From the NCBI GenBank assembly GCA_037042185.1, contig JAXQJY010000029.1, positions 1,364,001-1,428,000 of the forward strand: 64,000 nt of DNA, read 5' to 3'. Source of the DNA: Sordariomycetes sp. S80-01Y (Eukaryota; Ascomycota; Sordariomycetes). The notes below the pieces were generated by a model. It did no database searches and was not told where the DNA came from. It saw nothing but the letters and a program-made list of their open reading frames with translations. Made by a program: the position numbers and the translations under genes. Below are positions 31,356 through 42,672 of this stretch, piece by piece. Every line of letters starts with the position of its first letter. The stretch's first letter is position 1.

Positions 31356-32764
31356 CTAAAACGTCGGTCTGGTAGACATGGGGATGGGAGGCGGCTCGTC
31401 ATTTGCCGGGGCGGGAGCTGGAGCTGGCGCTCCGCCGAGGCCAGGCTTCTTCTTCGGCGGCGGTGGCGGAGGCTTCTTCTTGCCTGCAAGACCGCTCGCT
31501 GCAGACGCAACAGGCGGAGCTGGGCTCGCCGTCTTGGCCGGCTCGACGCCCTGTTCCTGGTGTGGCTGCTGCCGTTGCTGGCTTGCAGCGAACGCCCCAA
31601 GCCTGTTCGTAACCCCGTACTTTTGGTTCAGGTTGTTCGCGCCCTGGACTCCCGACGCAACCTGCTCCCCGTGCCTCTGACGAAAGTTGTTTGCCGTTCC
31701 AGCGGCAGACTTTGCGTCTGATAGAGACACACTCGAGGGGTCCTTGTTGAAGTTGGACGCGGTCTTGAAAGCAGCCTGCTTCTGCGCCCACGTCGTCCCT
31801 TGAGCAGGTGGTTCCTGTGCCGTGTCCGCCGTCTGAGTTGTCCTGAGCTTCGAGAAGCGATTCTGTAGTTCATTGACAGGAGTCCCTGCTGAGGAGTTCC
31901 CACCGGACCCTGTCCGTGGCGGCGGCGGCGGCGGACTGGGGCTCGCCGGCTTTCCTCCAATGCCTAACCCTGGAACCGAAACCCCGGCGGCACCCAGCCT
32001 GTTCACGGCGCCGGTGTTCATCTGCCCCTGCCCGACATCCGAATTCTCGCTCGCACTAGTCGCCGTCGAGTTTGTTCTAGCAGGTAGCCTCGGCGGCAGG
32101 CTTGGTTCTTTGGACACTGGACTCGCCCGCGGCGGCGGTGCGGGAACGCTCCTCTGCCCAGACCCGGTTGCGGAATTATAACTTGGCGGTGCGGTCAGGG
32201 CAGGTGGCTTGCCATTTGCGCCGTCTCGCCGTCCTGGCGGCGGAGGCAAGTGATCGGTGCTGAGACCGGATGTGTCCACTCGGTAAGGACCTCGCGGTGC
32301 CTGCTCCTCCTGTTCCTGTTGCTGTTCCTGGCCGTGCTGAGCCTTCCACTCGAGCAGCGCCGGGTCCACAGATTGCTTCTCTAACTTCGGAGCCCCCGGG
32401 GCTCTAGGATCATGATAGTGGCTCGGCGCAGGGACGACGCTTCTTTTGGCAGTGCTGGGTGGTGGAGCGGGGGCTAGGCCGGTGGCCGTCCGTCGCGGAG
32501 GCGGCGCAAAGGAATTCGGATCGCGCAATTCGTTGATGGGTCGGGCTTGATGAGTAGGAGCGTCGCTGCTGCCGCCGCCTCGGTGGACCATGTTACTCTG
32601 TCACTTGATCAGTGACTGTAGCGACAATCTATCGGGTTGTGGGAGCAACGTACAACGGTGCCCCGAACCCCGGTCTTCTGTTGGGAGGAGGAGCTGGAGG
32701 ATGAAGTGTTGCTCCGGCCGGGCATGTGCCCTTTGACCTTGTCTCGAACGCCTAGGATGGGCAT
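31356..32764 (-). CDS. Proline-rich actin-patch-type protein (WIP/Aim3-like), tentative
   Basis: Minus-strand exons 32764-32654 and 32597-31356, with a 56-base intron (GTACGT...GACAG), give 450 aa starting MPILGVRDKVKGHMPG. The protein is dominated by Pro-rich stretches that could bind SH3 or profilin partners, such as PSPPPPPPRTGSG and KKKPPPPPPKKKPGLGG near the C-terminus. A more ordered segment, about residues 300-380, carries WAQKQAAFKTASNFNKDP and NNLNQKYGVTNRLGAF, which I recall in fungal orthologues often annotated as Aim3-like or verprolin-like. A role at cortical actin patches is inference from composition. It diverges from Mtw1 over 393 bases. Confidence 0.7.
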
Positions 32765-33157
32765 GATGACGACTATTCCGGGGGGGGAAAGAGTGAGGAG
32801 GGTTAGAAATGCGTGAGCTGATGTTGGAGAATTGAGAGCGGATAAGGAACGTTGAGGTGGACCCCTTTGCGTTGGGCGGGGTGACGTAAAACGGCCGCAG
32901 TGCCTGAGTCTAGCGACGACGGTGGGGGCTCAGGGTCGGACTGTGAGAAGAGGCACGCGCCGGTGCTAGCCCAGGACAACTCCATGTCACTTATCTACAC
33001 ATTCCACGCCCGGTTGAATTGACAGAAGGCCTGGTTCTACTCTCAGCTGCTGCGCGACAACAACTGATCAGTGAGCCGTTGTTCACCCGCACGCGAAAGT
33101 CTGCGCCAACTCTCAACATCAACTCGACGCGTCTCGGCGCGCGTCGCGAACATCACC
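32765..33157. promoter_or_regulatory. Shared 5' region of the proline-rich protein and Mtw1
   Basis: A compact 393-base divergent region. An ACGCGT element (MluI cell-cycle box core) sits at 33127-33132, 25 bases before the Mtw1 ATG, and a G-run lies near 32779-32787. Whether ACGCGT acts as a promoter element so close to the start codon is unknown. Confidence 0.35.
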
Positions 33158-34240
33158 ATGGCCTCGCAACAAGACCCAGACTATGAGCTCCTCACCGAGC
33201 ACCTTGGTTACCCTCCAGTCGTACGTGGGCAGATTGCCTTCCTCCCTAAGTGGATACGCCTTTCGCACCCGCGGATACTGACATAGGACCAGACCCTCCT
33301 CGACGACATAATCAACACCGTCAACGTCCTCGCCGAGAAAGCCCTCGACTCGGTCGAAAACCTCCTCCTGGGCATGCCGCCCGCCAAACTCGGCTTCAAA
33401 GCCTCCAAGAACCCCTCTCCGGATGACGTGGACCCCGCAGAAGCGGCGAGGCGCGAGATCGAGGCCGGAACCCATCAGCTGGAAACGCTCCTCACAGCAA
33501 GCATCGACAGGAATTTCGACAAGCTGGAGCTGTACGCCATGCAGAACATCTTGACGGTGCAGCCAGTCGCCCTGAGGCCGTACGTTCGGCTCGAGCACTA
33601 CCGCGGCTTGGAGTTTGGGGCCAACAAGGATGAGGGTGTAGACGTGGAGAGCGTCACGAATCTACGGAGAAGAGTTCACGCGAGTCAACGGCTGAACATC
33701 GCACTGCAGAAGGAGAAATCCAGGAACGAGGCTCTTCTTGGGAAACTAAGGGATGCTGTCGGTATCAAGGGTGAGGGCGTGAAACAAGAACCTGTGGAAG
33801 AAGGCGAGCGCCCCCCAGAGGGAAGCACATTTGGTTTCCTTAACGAGAGATCTGCGCTCTCCTCGGTGGGCAGCCAAACACCCATCACAACAACTACCGA
33901 ATTCACCCTCAGCCAACTCACAGCCCTGCGTTCCCTGTCGCAATCGCTCCAAGAGCTTTTGCCAAAAATCAAGGACGCGAGCGTGGGAAGCGGGGGCAAA
34001 ACTTGGCGTAGCGAACGTGCCGAGTACGTGGAGCAGTCGAGTCGGAAGTACCTCGAGAACACGGCTGGGTTGGAATTAGGGGCCCAGGGGGAGGTCAGGG
34101 ACGGAGACTACCAGGGAGAGGGCAGGAATCTCGGGCGTGACGAGGTTGAGGGATTGGAGAGGTTCGCTGCGACGTTGGGGGAGGGGAGTAGAGAGGATGA
34201 GGGACGAGAACCGCAGGGCGACCCCATGGACGAGTCATGA
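33158..34240 (+). CDS. mtw1: Kinetochore protein Mtw1 (Mis12 family)
   Basis: Exons 33158-33220 and 33287-34240, with a 66-base intron (GTACGT...CATAG), give 338 aa. The start MASQQDPDYELLTEHLGYPPV followed by LLDDIINTVNVLAEKALD is characteristic of Mis12/Mtw1: a conserved helix hairpin that binds CENP-C/Mif2 at the inner kinetochore. A heptad-like region at about 150-190 (LRRRVHASQRLNIALQKEKSRNEALL, shown here in part) suggests a coiled coil; the rest is Glu/Gly-rich. Mtw1 with Nnf1, Dsn1 and Nsl1 forms the MIND complex linking centromeric chromatin to Ndc80. The ATG is in CACCATGG context. Confidence 0.9.
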
Positions 34241-34385
34241 CAGCGTCTGCTTTGAACGAATTACGAACGTTATGAAGCCGGCCAGCACTCGGGAAACCCG
34301 GATCTAATGAAATGTTGGGCGTTGGGAAGTGTATACTGGAAATTCATCTCCGGGTGTGAAAGCTGTCTGAAGCTCCCTGTGCATC

Positions 34386-37055
34386 CTAATTACTATACAA
34401 TGTGTGTCCTTTATGTTCAAGACCCTCGGCAGCCGCCTTCCCTGGATCCACTACCCCCTTCAGGGCATTGGGTGCCTTATCCCAGTCCAGCAACCCCTCG
34501 CTGTAAGCTCTGTTCCAGAAGTTGTGCCTGAAGACTCGATCGTTGTGATGCTCCTCAGCCCGAACATTCTCAAGCATGTCGTCGACGAGGCGCTTCGCGT
34601 TCTTCCTGTCCTCGCTCTTGAGCAGTGCGTGGAGCAAGTCCCGGCTCGCGAATTGGCGATCTAGCTTCCGGCCCATGTTCTTCAGATCGTCGTACACGGC
34701 CACTGCGCGCTTGCCGTCGCCGAGGTACGAATACGCGCTGATGACTTCCTCCCACAGACGTTGATCGCCGCTCGTGACATCGCTGTAGCCGTTCTCGAGG
34801 AGTACCTTCTCGATCGCCTCGGGTTTGCCGCCGTCGGTGTCTGCGATGCGCTTGATGAGGATGTGAACCATGTGCGGGCTGATCTTTTGGAAACCAGCTT
34901 TGCGCGCGTGATCCAGCACAGTGTTGATGGCGGCATCCGAGCCTGAGGGTAAGGTCGCCACGGTGTGGAGGATCTTGCCCCAGGTCTCCAGGCTGAGCTT
35001 GATGCCGGCTTTGTTGATGTCGCCGATGACCTGATTGACAGCAACAACTTGTTCCTCAGCGGTGGCGTGGTGGAGGTCGCGGCAGGCGCCCTCGAGAATG
35101 ATGGTAAAAGTCGCCCCGTCCGGCTCGATGCCTTCATTTTTCATAGCGGCGAGCAAGTTGCTGACATCGTCGGGTGACTCTGACTTGCGGAAGCATTCGT
35201 TGATCAGAACGTTGTAGGTGACTACGTCGGGCTTGATGCCCTCCTCTCCAGCCCACTGCAAGATTTTAAAGGCTGCATGACGGTCCTTGCGGATGAGCGG
35301 CTTGAAGGCGGCGTTAATGACGGAGATGGTGACGGGCACGGCCTTGTCCTCCTCATTATCCTCGACGGCCTTTCTCCACAAAGCCAGCATCTCGCCCAAG
35401 GTATTGATACCCTTCTGCACCTCACCGAGCTCGATGAGTCCAGATATCCGTTCTGTCCAGATGTACGTGTCGAGCTTATAGCCATTGTTGCGCAGTGTGT
35501 CCCACAGCATATTGATCTTGTCGTTCTGTCTCGACAGCTTCCACCCATGCATCATGGATGTGTACGTCTTGATATTGGGCTCCAGCCCGAGCTTTCGCAT
35601 CAGAGCCTGCACCTCGGACACCATGTGAGATTGCTTGTTCGCGCACCACACAAAGTGCCAGTAATCAAGATAGGTCGATTCAGGATCACGCAGCTCATCC
35701 GCCAGTGTGTCACTTCGTTCGATATGATCCAGAAGCTCTTTCCAAAGTCCGATCAGGATGCCAGAGTTGTGGCTCTGATGCGCTGCTTTCAGTTCTCCAT
35801 AAAGCTGCCCTTGCCTGGCCTTGGATGGTCTTTGGAATCTGGTTTGTTGACCGCCCGTGGACTGCCATATGGGATGTTCGCTGGTCATGATGTCGTAAGT
35901 TTCGTTCCACCTATTTGCCACAGCTCGCGCAAGGACACCTTGGCTGGTCGGGGGTATCAGGAGCTCATTTGCGAAGCGTTGCCTCAGGTACATCTCGTCG
36001 ATGGGGAATTCCTTCAGTATGTGTCGCGCGGGATCTAGAAGCGGTGCCCATTGCGGGAGTAGGGACGTCGGCGCGTAATGCAGCAAGACCATCAATGTGG
36101 CCATGATTGCTGGGAAGGCTTGCTTTCCCGTGTTCGCGGGGAACTGGTTCATAAGGAATGCCAAAGCCAATTCAGCGCCAGTGGCCTTGTCCAGATTTCT
36201 GGTGGAATGTATAACGTCCTCGACCTTGGGCATGATCAACTGGTACCGTTGCTCAGAGTCTTCCTTCGGTGCACTGGCGCGGTTCATGTTCGACAACATG
36301 GACCATAATCGCAATAATTCCGGGTTGCGCGGAGTGGCTGGCGTCATCCTGGCGGCCCCCTTGGATGACATCTGGGAGATTCTTGGGGTGGGCGCCTTGA
36401 CAATCAAGAAGCATAGCCCTGTGATCAGACCGCTCAGAGCGGCGACATCATTTGTCCCGAGCCACACATGAACTGAGGCTATTCCCGTGAGGTGACCGTA
36501 CTGGATTTGCTTGTAGCCCGGGTCGCTAAGCAAGGCATTGGTCACAGATCTAAGAGCGGCGTTGACCTCTACCAGGAGATGCTTGGGCAGTGGCCGACCC
36601 TGGGCTTTGATTTGAGGCCAAACATCGTTGAGGAAGAAGTCAGCGCGTTTCCGGGGAGGCATGTCCTGCTTGGCGACCCGTCGCAAGATGGCAGTCAGCG
36701 AAATGTCGGAGACCTGGCCTTCGTTGATCGCGCCGTTGTTCTTCCTCCCTCGGACCACGGAATGGAATATGCCCACGGCGGATTCATTCTCGTTGGCTAC
36801 CTCTGGCGCTGCGAAGCGGCTGTCGTTGGCGGGCTTTTGGCGTCTGGAAGAGCTTTTTGACTTAGGCGGGGGCGCGGTTCCGCTCGTCCTTCTCGAGCTA
36901 AAGGCATCCGCGAAGGCATCGTCATGCACCTGTCGCGAGGCCTCGGGGACGGCTGGTCCTGTGATGAAGGGTAGGGAGACTCTGCGTTGGCGGGCAGCAG
37001 TCACGGAGCCGATGCAGCTGGCGCTCCTCGAGCAAAGGGCGCGCGAAGACGACAT
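34386..37055 (-). CDS. Mitochondrial pentatricopeptide-repeat protein
   Basis: Single exon. I place the start at 37055, giving 889 aa with an N-terminus rich in Ser, Arg and Ala without acids (MSSSRALCSRSASCIGSVTAARQ, shown in part), typical of a mitochondrial presequence. An in-frame ATG at 37355 would add 100 less presequence-like residues. PPR-type helical pairs are visible, for example TYNVLINECFRKSESPDDV and TFTIILEGACRD near residues 605-655, with others around EPNIKTYTSMMHGWKL. PPR proteins bind organellar RNA; in Sordariomycetes a protein of this size, CYA-5, is needed for cox1 expression. Orthology to CYA-5 is plausible but unproven from sequence reading. Confidence 0.8.
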   Translation of the reverse strand: MSSSRALCSRSASCIGSVTAARQRRVSLPFITGPAVPEASRQVHDDAFADAFSSRRTSGTAPPPKSKSSSRRQKPANDSRFAAPEVANENESAVGIFHSVVRGRKNNGAINEGQVSDISLTAILRRVAKQDMPPRKRADFFLNDVWPQIKAQGRPLPKHLLVEVNAALRSVTNALLSDPGYKQIQYGHLTGIASVHVWLGTNDVAALSGLITGLCFLIVKAPTPRISQMSSKGAARMTPATPRNPELLRLWSMLSNMNRASAPKEDSEQRYQLIMPKVEDVIHSTRNLDKATGAELALAFLMNQFPANTGKQAFPAIMATLMVLLHYAPTSLLPQWAPLLDPARHILKEFPIDEMYLRQRFANELLIPPTSQGVLARAVANRWNETYDIMTSEHPIWQSTGGQQTRFQRPSKARQGQLYGELKAAHQSHNSGILIGLWKELLDHIERSDTLADELRDPESTYLDYWHFVWCANKQSHMVSEVQALMRKLGLEPNIKTYTSMMHGWKLSRQNDKINMLWDTLRNNGYKLDTYIWTERISGLIELGEVQKGINTLGEMLALWRKAVEDNEEDKAVPVTISVINAAFKPLIRKDRHAAFKILQWAGEEGIKPDVVTYNVLINECFRKSESPDDVSNLLAAMKNEGIEPDGATFTIILEGACRDLHHATAEEQVVAVNQVIGDINKAGIKLSLETWGKILHTVATLPSGSDAAINTVLDHARKAGFQKISPHMVHILIKRIADTDGGKPEAIEKVLLENGYSDVTSGDQRLWEEVISAYSYLGDGKRAVAVYDDLKNMGRKLDRQFASRDLLHALLKSEDRKNAKRLVDDMLENVRAEEHHNDRVFRHNFWNRAYSEGLLDWDKAPNALKGVVDPGKAAAEGLEHKGHTLYSN

Positions 37056-37977
37056 CCTCACATCTTTCGACGACGGCGCTATAAGGTCATGAGTGTCAAC
37101 AGATCCGGGATCGCGACAGGTGAAGAGGATGAGTCCTGTGTGAGATGAGGTGTCGTCGCGAATCCCGACCCCAGAAATTTGAGGATGGAGCAGCCGCGGT
37201 GAGTGGCCAATGGCAGCCCGCAGCGTTGGCTCGGCTGCAGGGGCTATTGTCAGGTGACATAATAGCGACAGAGTATTGAGTCCACCTCTTTCATAATAAC
37301 ACCGTGGGTTCGCTGAAGTGTAAAGCTCTGGGATGCAATAATCAGTTCCGTTCATATGACTAGACTCAGGACGGGATGGGTATGCGCAGTGGGCTCAATA
37401 CTACATTGCTGCGGAATCTATGTTTCTAGGCGGTGCTTTTGGTGACGGAGAGTTACATTAGCCCTGGCTTCGTGACCACGACAACTAAGCTGCTAGATAG
37501 CCGTCTCGCGGAATCCGGAGGCCTTCCTCACATCTCTAACAATGAGTGTGTCTCGCTGACACGGTTCATTTTCGGTGGGGAAGAAGCTGGGATTCCTTCT
37601 ACAACGGCTCGTGTTCAAGACAAGGGCCCCCCGAAAAGAAAACCTGGAGGTTGAAGAAACAAATGTTCTAGAGATGGATCTCTCCACAGGCCATTGGGTG
37701 TAAGGACTTCGCATGGCGCTTTGGTGGCAGACACGCGCCATCGTCCAAAGAAGAGCCTACGGAGCTTACGGCCAATCCGGAGAGGGTTGCGGAGCACTCT
37801 GGTTGGTTATAGCTGTCAGTGTTGACAATATCTAGTGGGTATTCATAGTCTCAAACTACTGTTCCCGATCGGCGCACCGGTCCCGAAGTTCAGTAGTGAC
37901 CTGATGATTAGATGTGATCTGCATGCAAGAATATTCAACACTGAATAGTAACCCATAAATGCACCCCTGCAAGTCTC
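37056..37977. other. Intergenic region between the PPR gene and the GST gene
   Basis: It contains the PPR gene's 5' region and the GST 3' end (both minus strand). By eye it is more AT-rich than its neighbours at 37800-37970. No gene, tRNA or repeat was recognised. Confidence 0.35.
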
Positions 37978-38827
37978 CTATAGAGAAGCCTCAAACTTGC
38001 CCTCCACCTCCTCGACCTTCTTCACGCTCTGCTTGTACCCCTCCTCGTTCTCCAGCATCTTGACATACTCATCCACGCGCGGGAACTCAGTCGCCCACGA
38101 ACCGCCCTTCCAGTTGCCGATATCGTCGAGCCTTCCCCTCGAAGCGATCAACGGGAAGCTCATCAGAATGTCCGCCGCGGTGAGGTGCTTGCCGCAGAGG
38201 TACGGGCCCCCTTCGGGCGCGCTCTTCAGCTGCCCGTCAATCATGGCCATGTGCTTGCGCGCGTTGGGGAAGATGAAGGCCGAGAAGATCTTGTTGGCGA
38301 CGCTCGTGGTGATGGGCCTCACGAAGAAGGGCACCTGCGGGCTCTTGAGCCGGTTGATGATGATGGTCATGACCATGATGGGCATCAGGCTCCCCTCGCA
38401 GTAGTGCATGTAGTACATGTACCGCAGCCAGCTCTCTGTTTCGCCGCACATCTTGTTCTCCATGCCGTCCTTCCACCTCTTGGGCATGAGGCGCTGGCCC
38501 TCTGGGCAATGCTCAACCAGGTACTGGGTCATCCATCCTGACTCGGCGAGGGTAACGGGGTCGCCGCCGTTGGGAGGCTGGATCTTGATGATGGGGGACT
38601 TGCCCAGAGGGTGGATGGCTTCGAGCTCCTTGGGGGCGAGGAAGGTTGTCTTGTCGCGGTGGAACACTTCGAGGGAGTAGGGGATCTTCAGCTCTTCGAG
38701 CAGCCAAACTATGCGCTGGGAGCGCGACTGGTTGAGCCTGGCACGGGTGTTAGTGTTTGGTTTACTGGTTGCGGTGGTGCCTCACGTACCAGTACAGCGT
38801 AACGTGGCCGAGCTCTGAGTCTGCCAT
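37978..38827 (-). CDS. Glutathione S-transferase, Gtt1-like
   Basis: Minus-strand exons 38827-38790 and 38737-37978, with a 52-base intron (GTACGT...GCCAG), give 265 aa. The N-terminal thioredoxin fold begins HVTLYWLNQSRSQRIVWLLEEL, followed by the cis-Pro region HPLGKSPIIKI and the glutathione-binding ESGWMTQYLVEH. The all-helical C-terminal domain follows, with KHLTAADILMSFPL containing the conserved N-capping-box Asp. Hydrophobic segments (GSLMPIMVMTIIINRL and FVRPITTSVANKIFSAF) resemble Gtt1-type enzymes, which are membrane-associated in yeast. It probably conjugates glutathione to electrophiles; specific substrates cannot be read from the sequence. Confidence 0.88.
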
Positions 38828-39561
38828 TGTGATGCAATTGGCGATGTGGCTCCAGAAATGATGGATTGGGGATGATGCGATAAGTCGGTGCCGGGTGCCT
38901 GGGTCTTTTAACTTCTACGGAGTAGATCCTCGAGGGCCTCGAGCTAATACCAAATGTGACATCAAATCCGACCATGACGTTCGCGTCGCCCGGAACCCCG
39001 ATGAACCGGCGCATCGTTAGCCCCACCTCTTCTATGAGCCGAGGCTCGCACGTTCCTGGGCTTCTTCTTCAAGACCCACGTACGTGCGCCAATCTCGACA
39101 CCAGGTTCGCTCCCAGACGTATGTATGTTCGCACAAATACTGTGCTTGGTTTCATTGAGGATTGAATCTAGATAATCTTGGGAGGCGATACCAATCCCAT
39201 ACAGCCTAACATCGAATCTATCTCTAATGCTCTTCCATGCAGTACCAACGCCAGCCGCTCGACATTCCTTCTCCCAATTCGACCAAGTCTCCGGCCATGC
39301 TGTGGAAAAGAAAACTATAAGAATAACATCATATGTGCCCGAGACTAGCAACAACTCCGTAGCCATCGCCCAAGTATTTCCCCACGGGTCAGTATTGTAC
39401 AATGTGCCCCATCTAGGTTGACGACGTGGATCTCAACGCCTGTAACGAAGTGTCTGGGCTTCAACAACTTTCACACTTCCTGTGAGGAGTTGGATTCAAC
39501 CATCCTGCGCCGGGCAAGCCGCTAGACATTCACCTCGAGGCCCCATTGACGGCGTTCAGCC
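38828..39561. other. Intergenic region with a small orphan frame
   Basis: It lies between the GST start and the Itc1 stop, both on the minus strand. A 134-codon ATG frame sits inside (listed separately). The right part (39060-39420) is less GC-rich than flanking genes. Nothing else was recognised. Confidence 0.35.
38962..39366 (-). other. Small orphan ORF, possibly a gene relic
   Basis: 134 codons from an ATG at 39366. The first 80 residues look protein-like (MATELLLVSGTYDVILIVFF, then TAWPETWSNWEKECRAAGVG), with mixed hydrophobic and aromatic composition. The C-terminal part turns into an Arg/Gly/His-rich frame typical of out-of-frame or non-coding sequence. No family was recognised. It could be a decayed gene fragment, a small lineage-specific gene or chance. 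Confidence 0.22.
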
Positions 39562-42500
39562 TTAACGACGTCTTGTCTTGGGCGGCGGTGGTGGCGTGGG
39601 CTCAGCAGCCGCTCCACGCTTCTTGGTTTGTTTCCTCGACCGCGGTGGAGGCGGCGGCTCGCTGTGCAAGTAACCTAGGTCCTCCAACGCCGTCGTGTTT
39701 TCCCAGGCCAGGCACCTGTAGTTGGGAGGCTCGGGCGTCTTATCCCTTATGCGACTGCTGGTGCGCTTAGTCTCCTCCTTGTCACCCTGCTCGGTCGATC
39801 CGCGGAGATATGCTTTGCGCTTGTCCATATGGTCCGCGATCTTCTGGCGGTAGTTCAGCAATTCCTTGCGGAGTTTGAGCTCGCGGATGCCCCGACTGTC
39901 GAGCCACTTGATCAGCCGCTCGAGGTCGTCCACCTCGTCGATGTAACCCCACTGGCGCGCTGTGTGCACGTGCGTCTCGCCTTCTTCCCTTGCCTTGCGA
40001 TCAGGGACGGTCATGTTAAACCGGGACCGGTACGCGTCTTGGTCTTCTTGCGGAAGGTCGATGTAGCCTTCCCTCTCGATGTCATCCGGCCCTTGCACCC
40101 AGATGCACCCATTGGCATATCCAGCCTCTGCGGTTGAGCTGGTCGGCAACCCGCCGTAGGGCATGCCGTTTCTTTCAAACCAGTAATATCGGTTCCAGAA
40201 GCGATCCTTTCCGAGAACCCGAGTCCTCGGGCAGTCTGCTTCGCGAAGATCGTTGTCGATCACAGCAACTTCCTCCTCGCATTTTTTAATCTCTTCTTCC
40301 TTCTTGGCGATCTCCTTGAGCAGCTTGACAAACTCCTTTGACTGGTTTGACTTCCCAGAAGCCTTCTCGAGTTTCTTCGCTTCCTTCTCCTTTTGTTTGC
40401 GCTCCTTTTCCTCGTTCCGCTTCTGCTGCTTCTCGGAGCGGCGGCGTTTGGTGCGCACTTTGACATCCTCGTCGGAATCCTCGTTCTCATCTTCGGGTTG
40501 GGTGTCGTCGGGGTCCGCCATCTTCACGTCTTCCTCCTCGGCCTTAACCCCGTCTGCTGGAGGTGAAGGTGGCATGTTATCTGGCAGCAAGATCTTCCGC
40601 TGCTCGTTTAACTGAATCAAGTCCGCCACACTGTTTGGTTAGCGAAAGCTTCGGAAAGGAATAATTGAAACTTACGCTTGCTTTCGAATCCTTTGCCACT
40701 CAATCTTGTCCTTTCGATACTTGGTCATGGTTTCGCTGCACTCTTCCATGTAACCTCGGATGCGCTTCGTCTCTAGCGTGAGCATGCAGATGATTTGCAA
40801 GACTTTAGCTCGGCTGTTGATGTCGAGCTCGGCGTACATCTGTCGGACAGACTCTTGGCTGGGCTCAACGTCCTCAGGGACTAGTTTGAGCAGCAGCTCT
40901 TCACACTCCTCTTGTTTTCGAGGGTTCTTCGACAGCTGGTGCAGTAGACCCACAACAATCATCTCCCATCCGCCATTCTGGAAATCGCGTTGCTTGAGAT
41001 GCAAAATCCAGTCATACTCCTTCACCAGCTCTTCAGCTCGATGCTGGGGCGCGTGATCGGACTCCTCCTCTTCCTTCGCAGCCTCGGCAGCAAGTCGCTC
41101 GGCTTCTTGCTTTGCTAGGCTGCTTCGCGTTGCCCGACCGGCTGGCTTAGGAGCTGGTTCAGGGGTGCCGTCTCTGGTCTCTGGCTCTTCCTCCTCTTCT
41201 TCCTCGTCACTTTCCTCCTCGTCTAGGTCAGGGAGGTTGATGCGGACCTTGCCACCTTCGCGTTCCGAATCCACCAGGATCTTCAGGACTGAGCAGTGAA
41301 TCTCATCAAACAGCTGAACAGGAACCTGCTCGGACGCCACCAGCATCGCTTCTACAAAATCGTCGAACGTGAAGGAATCCAGCTGGAAGATCTCGCAGTA
41401 AACATTCAAAGTATCCCAAGTTTCCAACAACATACCGACTGACTCCATGTCGATTTTCGACGTGCGCCAATCGTTCTTGTGGCCTTCGTACGGGGGGTTC
41501 TTGCAGAGGTACTTCAGTAAAGGGCGAACCCGAGGCTCGGGTTGAGGCGCAATGTCGAGATCTTCTGTGGGATATTTCGGGGGCGGCGGTGGTGGAGGTG
41601 GTGTTGGTTCCTTCGATCGATCCAGTGGTGGCCTCCCCTTGTGGCTCTTCGCCGTCGGCTTAAGATCGGGCAGCCTCATTGGACCGTCACCATTCGCATC
41701 GCCATTGAGCTCGTGCCCAAGAGATGCTCGCTTTTGAGCCTGTTGTTGTTTCCGCTGGTCCAGCTTCGTGTCGTATCGAAGAGCTGGGGGGATGCGAGTG
41801 TCGATATGGAACTGGTTCGCGTAGTCATGCTTGACAAGCCATGGCGCCCCATTCCACGCCTCTCTAATGGTAGTCCGCTTGATGAACGATCGGAGCATAG
41901 CCTTCGTGAAGACCCCGCGGTCTCTAGCGATGTCCCTATCATTCAAGGTAACTTCCTGCTGAGCCTCCTTCAGAAGCACCATGTACCGCGATTGAGGCGG
42001 CACTTTCGTGCCGTCGGGCATTATCCTTGGTCCAAAGGAGGTTTTGTCTCTGATCAACCCAGTGACCCGCTCCGATCCGTTGGTAGAGACCATGACCTCC
42101 TCGCCAGGGTAGAAGTCATTCTTGAACTCGTGGAAGATTTGGTCAACCATGTTGTCTAGGCGCGAAGTGGTCTGAAACTGAACCCTCCTCAGTACGGGAC
42201 CTTTCAAGGCCTCAGGAAATGCAGCCTCGACCTCCTCTCCACCAGTTTGCTGCGACTGTCAGCGCTTCGTGTCCTACAGCATCATGGGTAAGACCAACCT
42301 CGCTCTTGTGGGCCTCAAAGAAAGTCATCCCTGACTGGCCAGTTATCTGGTCGTTGAATCGACGTTGCTTGTAGAAGTCCATGCTATAAACCGTGAGTAA
42401 TGTGAAAAGATTGGAAAGGAAGATATACTTACCGGTTGAGGTACTCTTCGTACGAGACGAATACTTCTCCGGTCTCGGGGATGTACCAGACCTAAAGTAA

Positions 42501-42672
42501 TTTCATCAGGACTCGACGGCTCGTACTTTGATCTTAACAAAACGCACCTCTACATCTTCATGGGGAATATCGATGGGCGGCAGAAACTGCACCGGCTTCC
42601 GTTTGTAGAGAACCTACCGCGTGTAAGTCGACTGTCCTCGCAGCATCAGCGGATTCCCTTGGATCATACCAT
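39562..42672 (-). CDS. itc1: ISW2 chromatin-remodelling subunit Itc1 (ACF1-like; WAC, DDT, WHIM)
   Basis: Six minus-strand exons: 42672-42670 (ATG only), 42613-42548, 42491-42433, 42383-42299, 42249-40676 and 40630-39562, giving 951 aa. The protein starts MVLYKRKPVQFLPPIDIPHE and carries a WAC domain (about 20-125, VWYIPETGEVFVSYEEYLNR). The DDT region follows in the middle (LETWDTLNVYCEIFQLDSF, FDDFVEAMLVASEQVP), with WHIM-type segments beyond it, including DRFWNRYYWFE. Acidic and Lys-rich coiled-coil-like stretches lie between. Itc1 is the large partner of the ISWI ATPase Isw2 and helps space nucleosomes. The fifth exon could start six bases earlier (42255, in frame); the downstream acceptor was chosen because the branch site is too close to the first AG. 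Confidence 0.9.

Noticed and set aside
37795-37880. tRNA-like box A sequence (TAGCTGTCAGTG)
   Set aside because: No matching box B or cloverleaf could be formed nearby.
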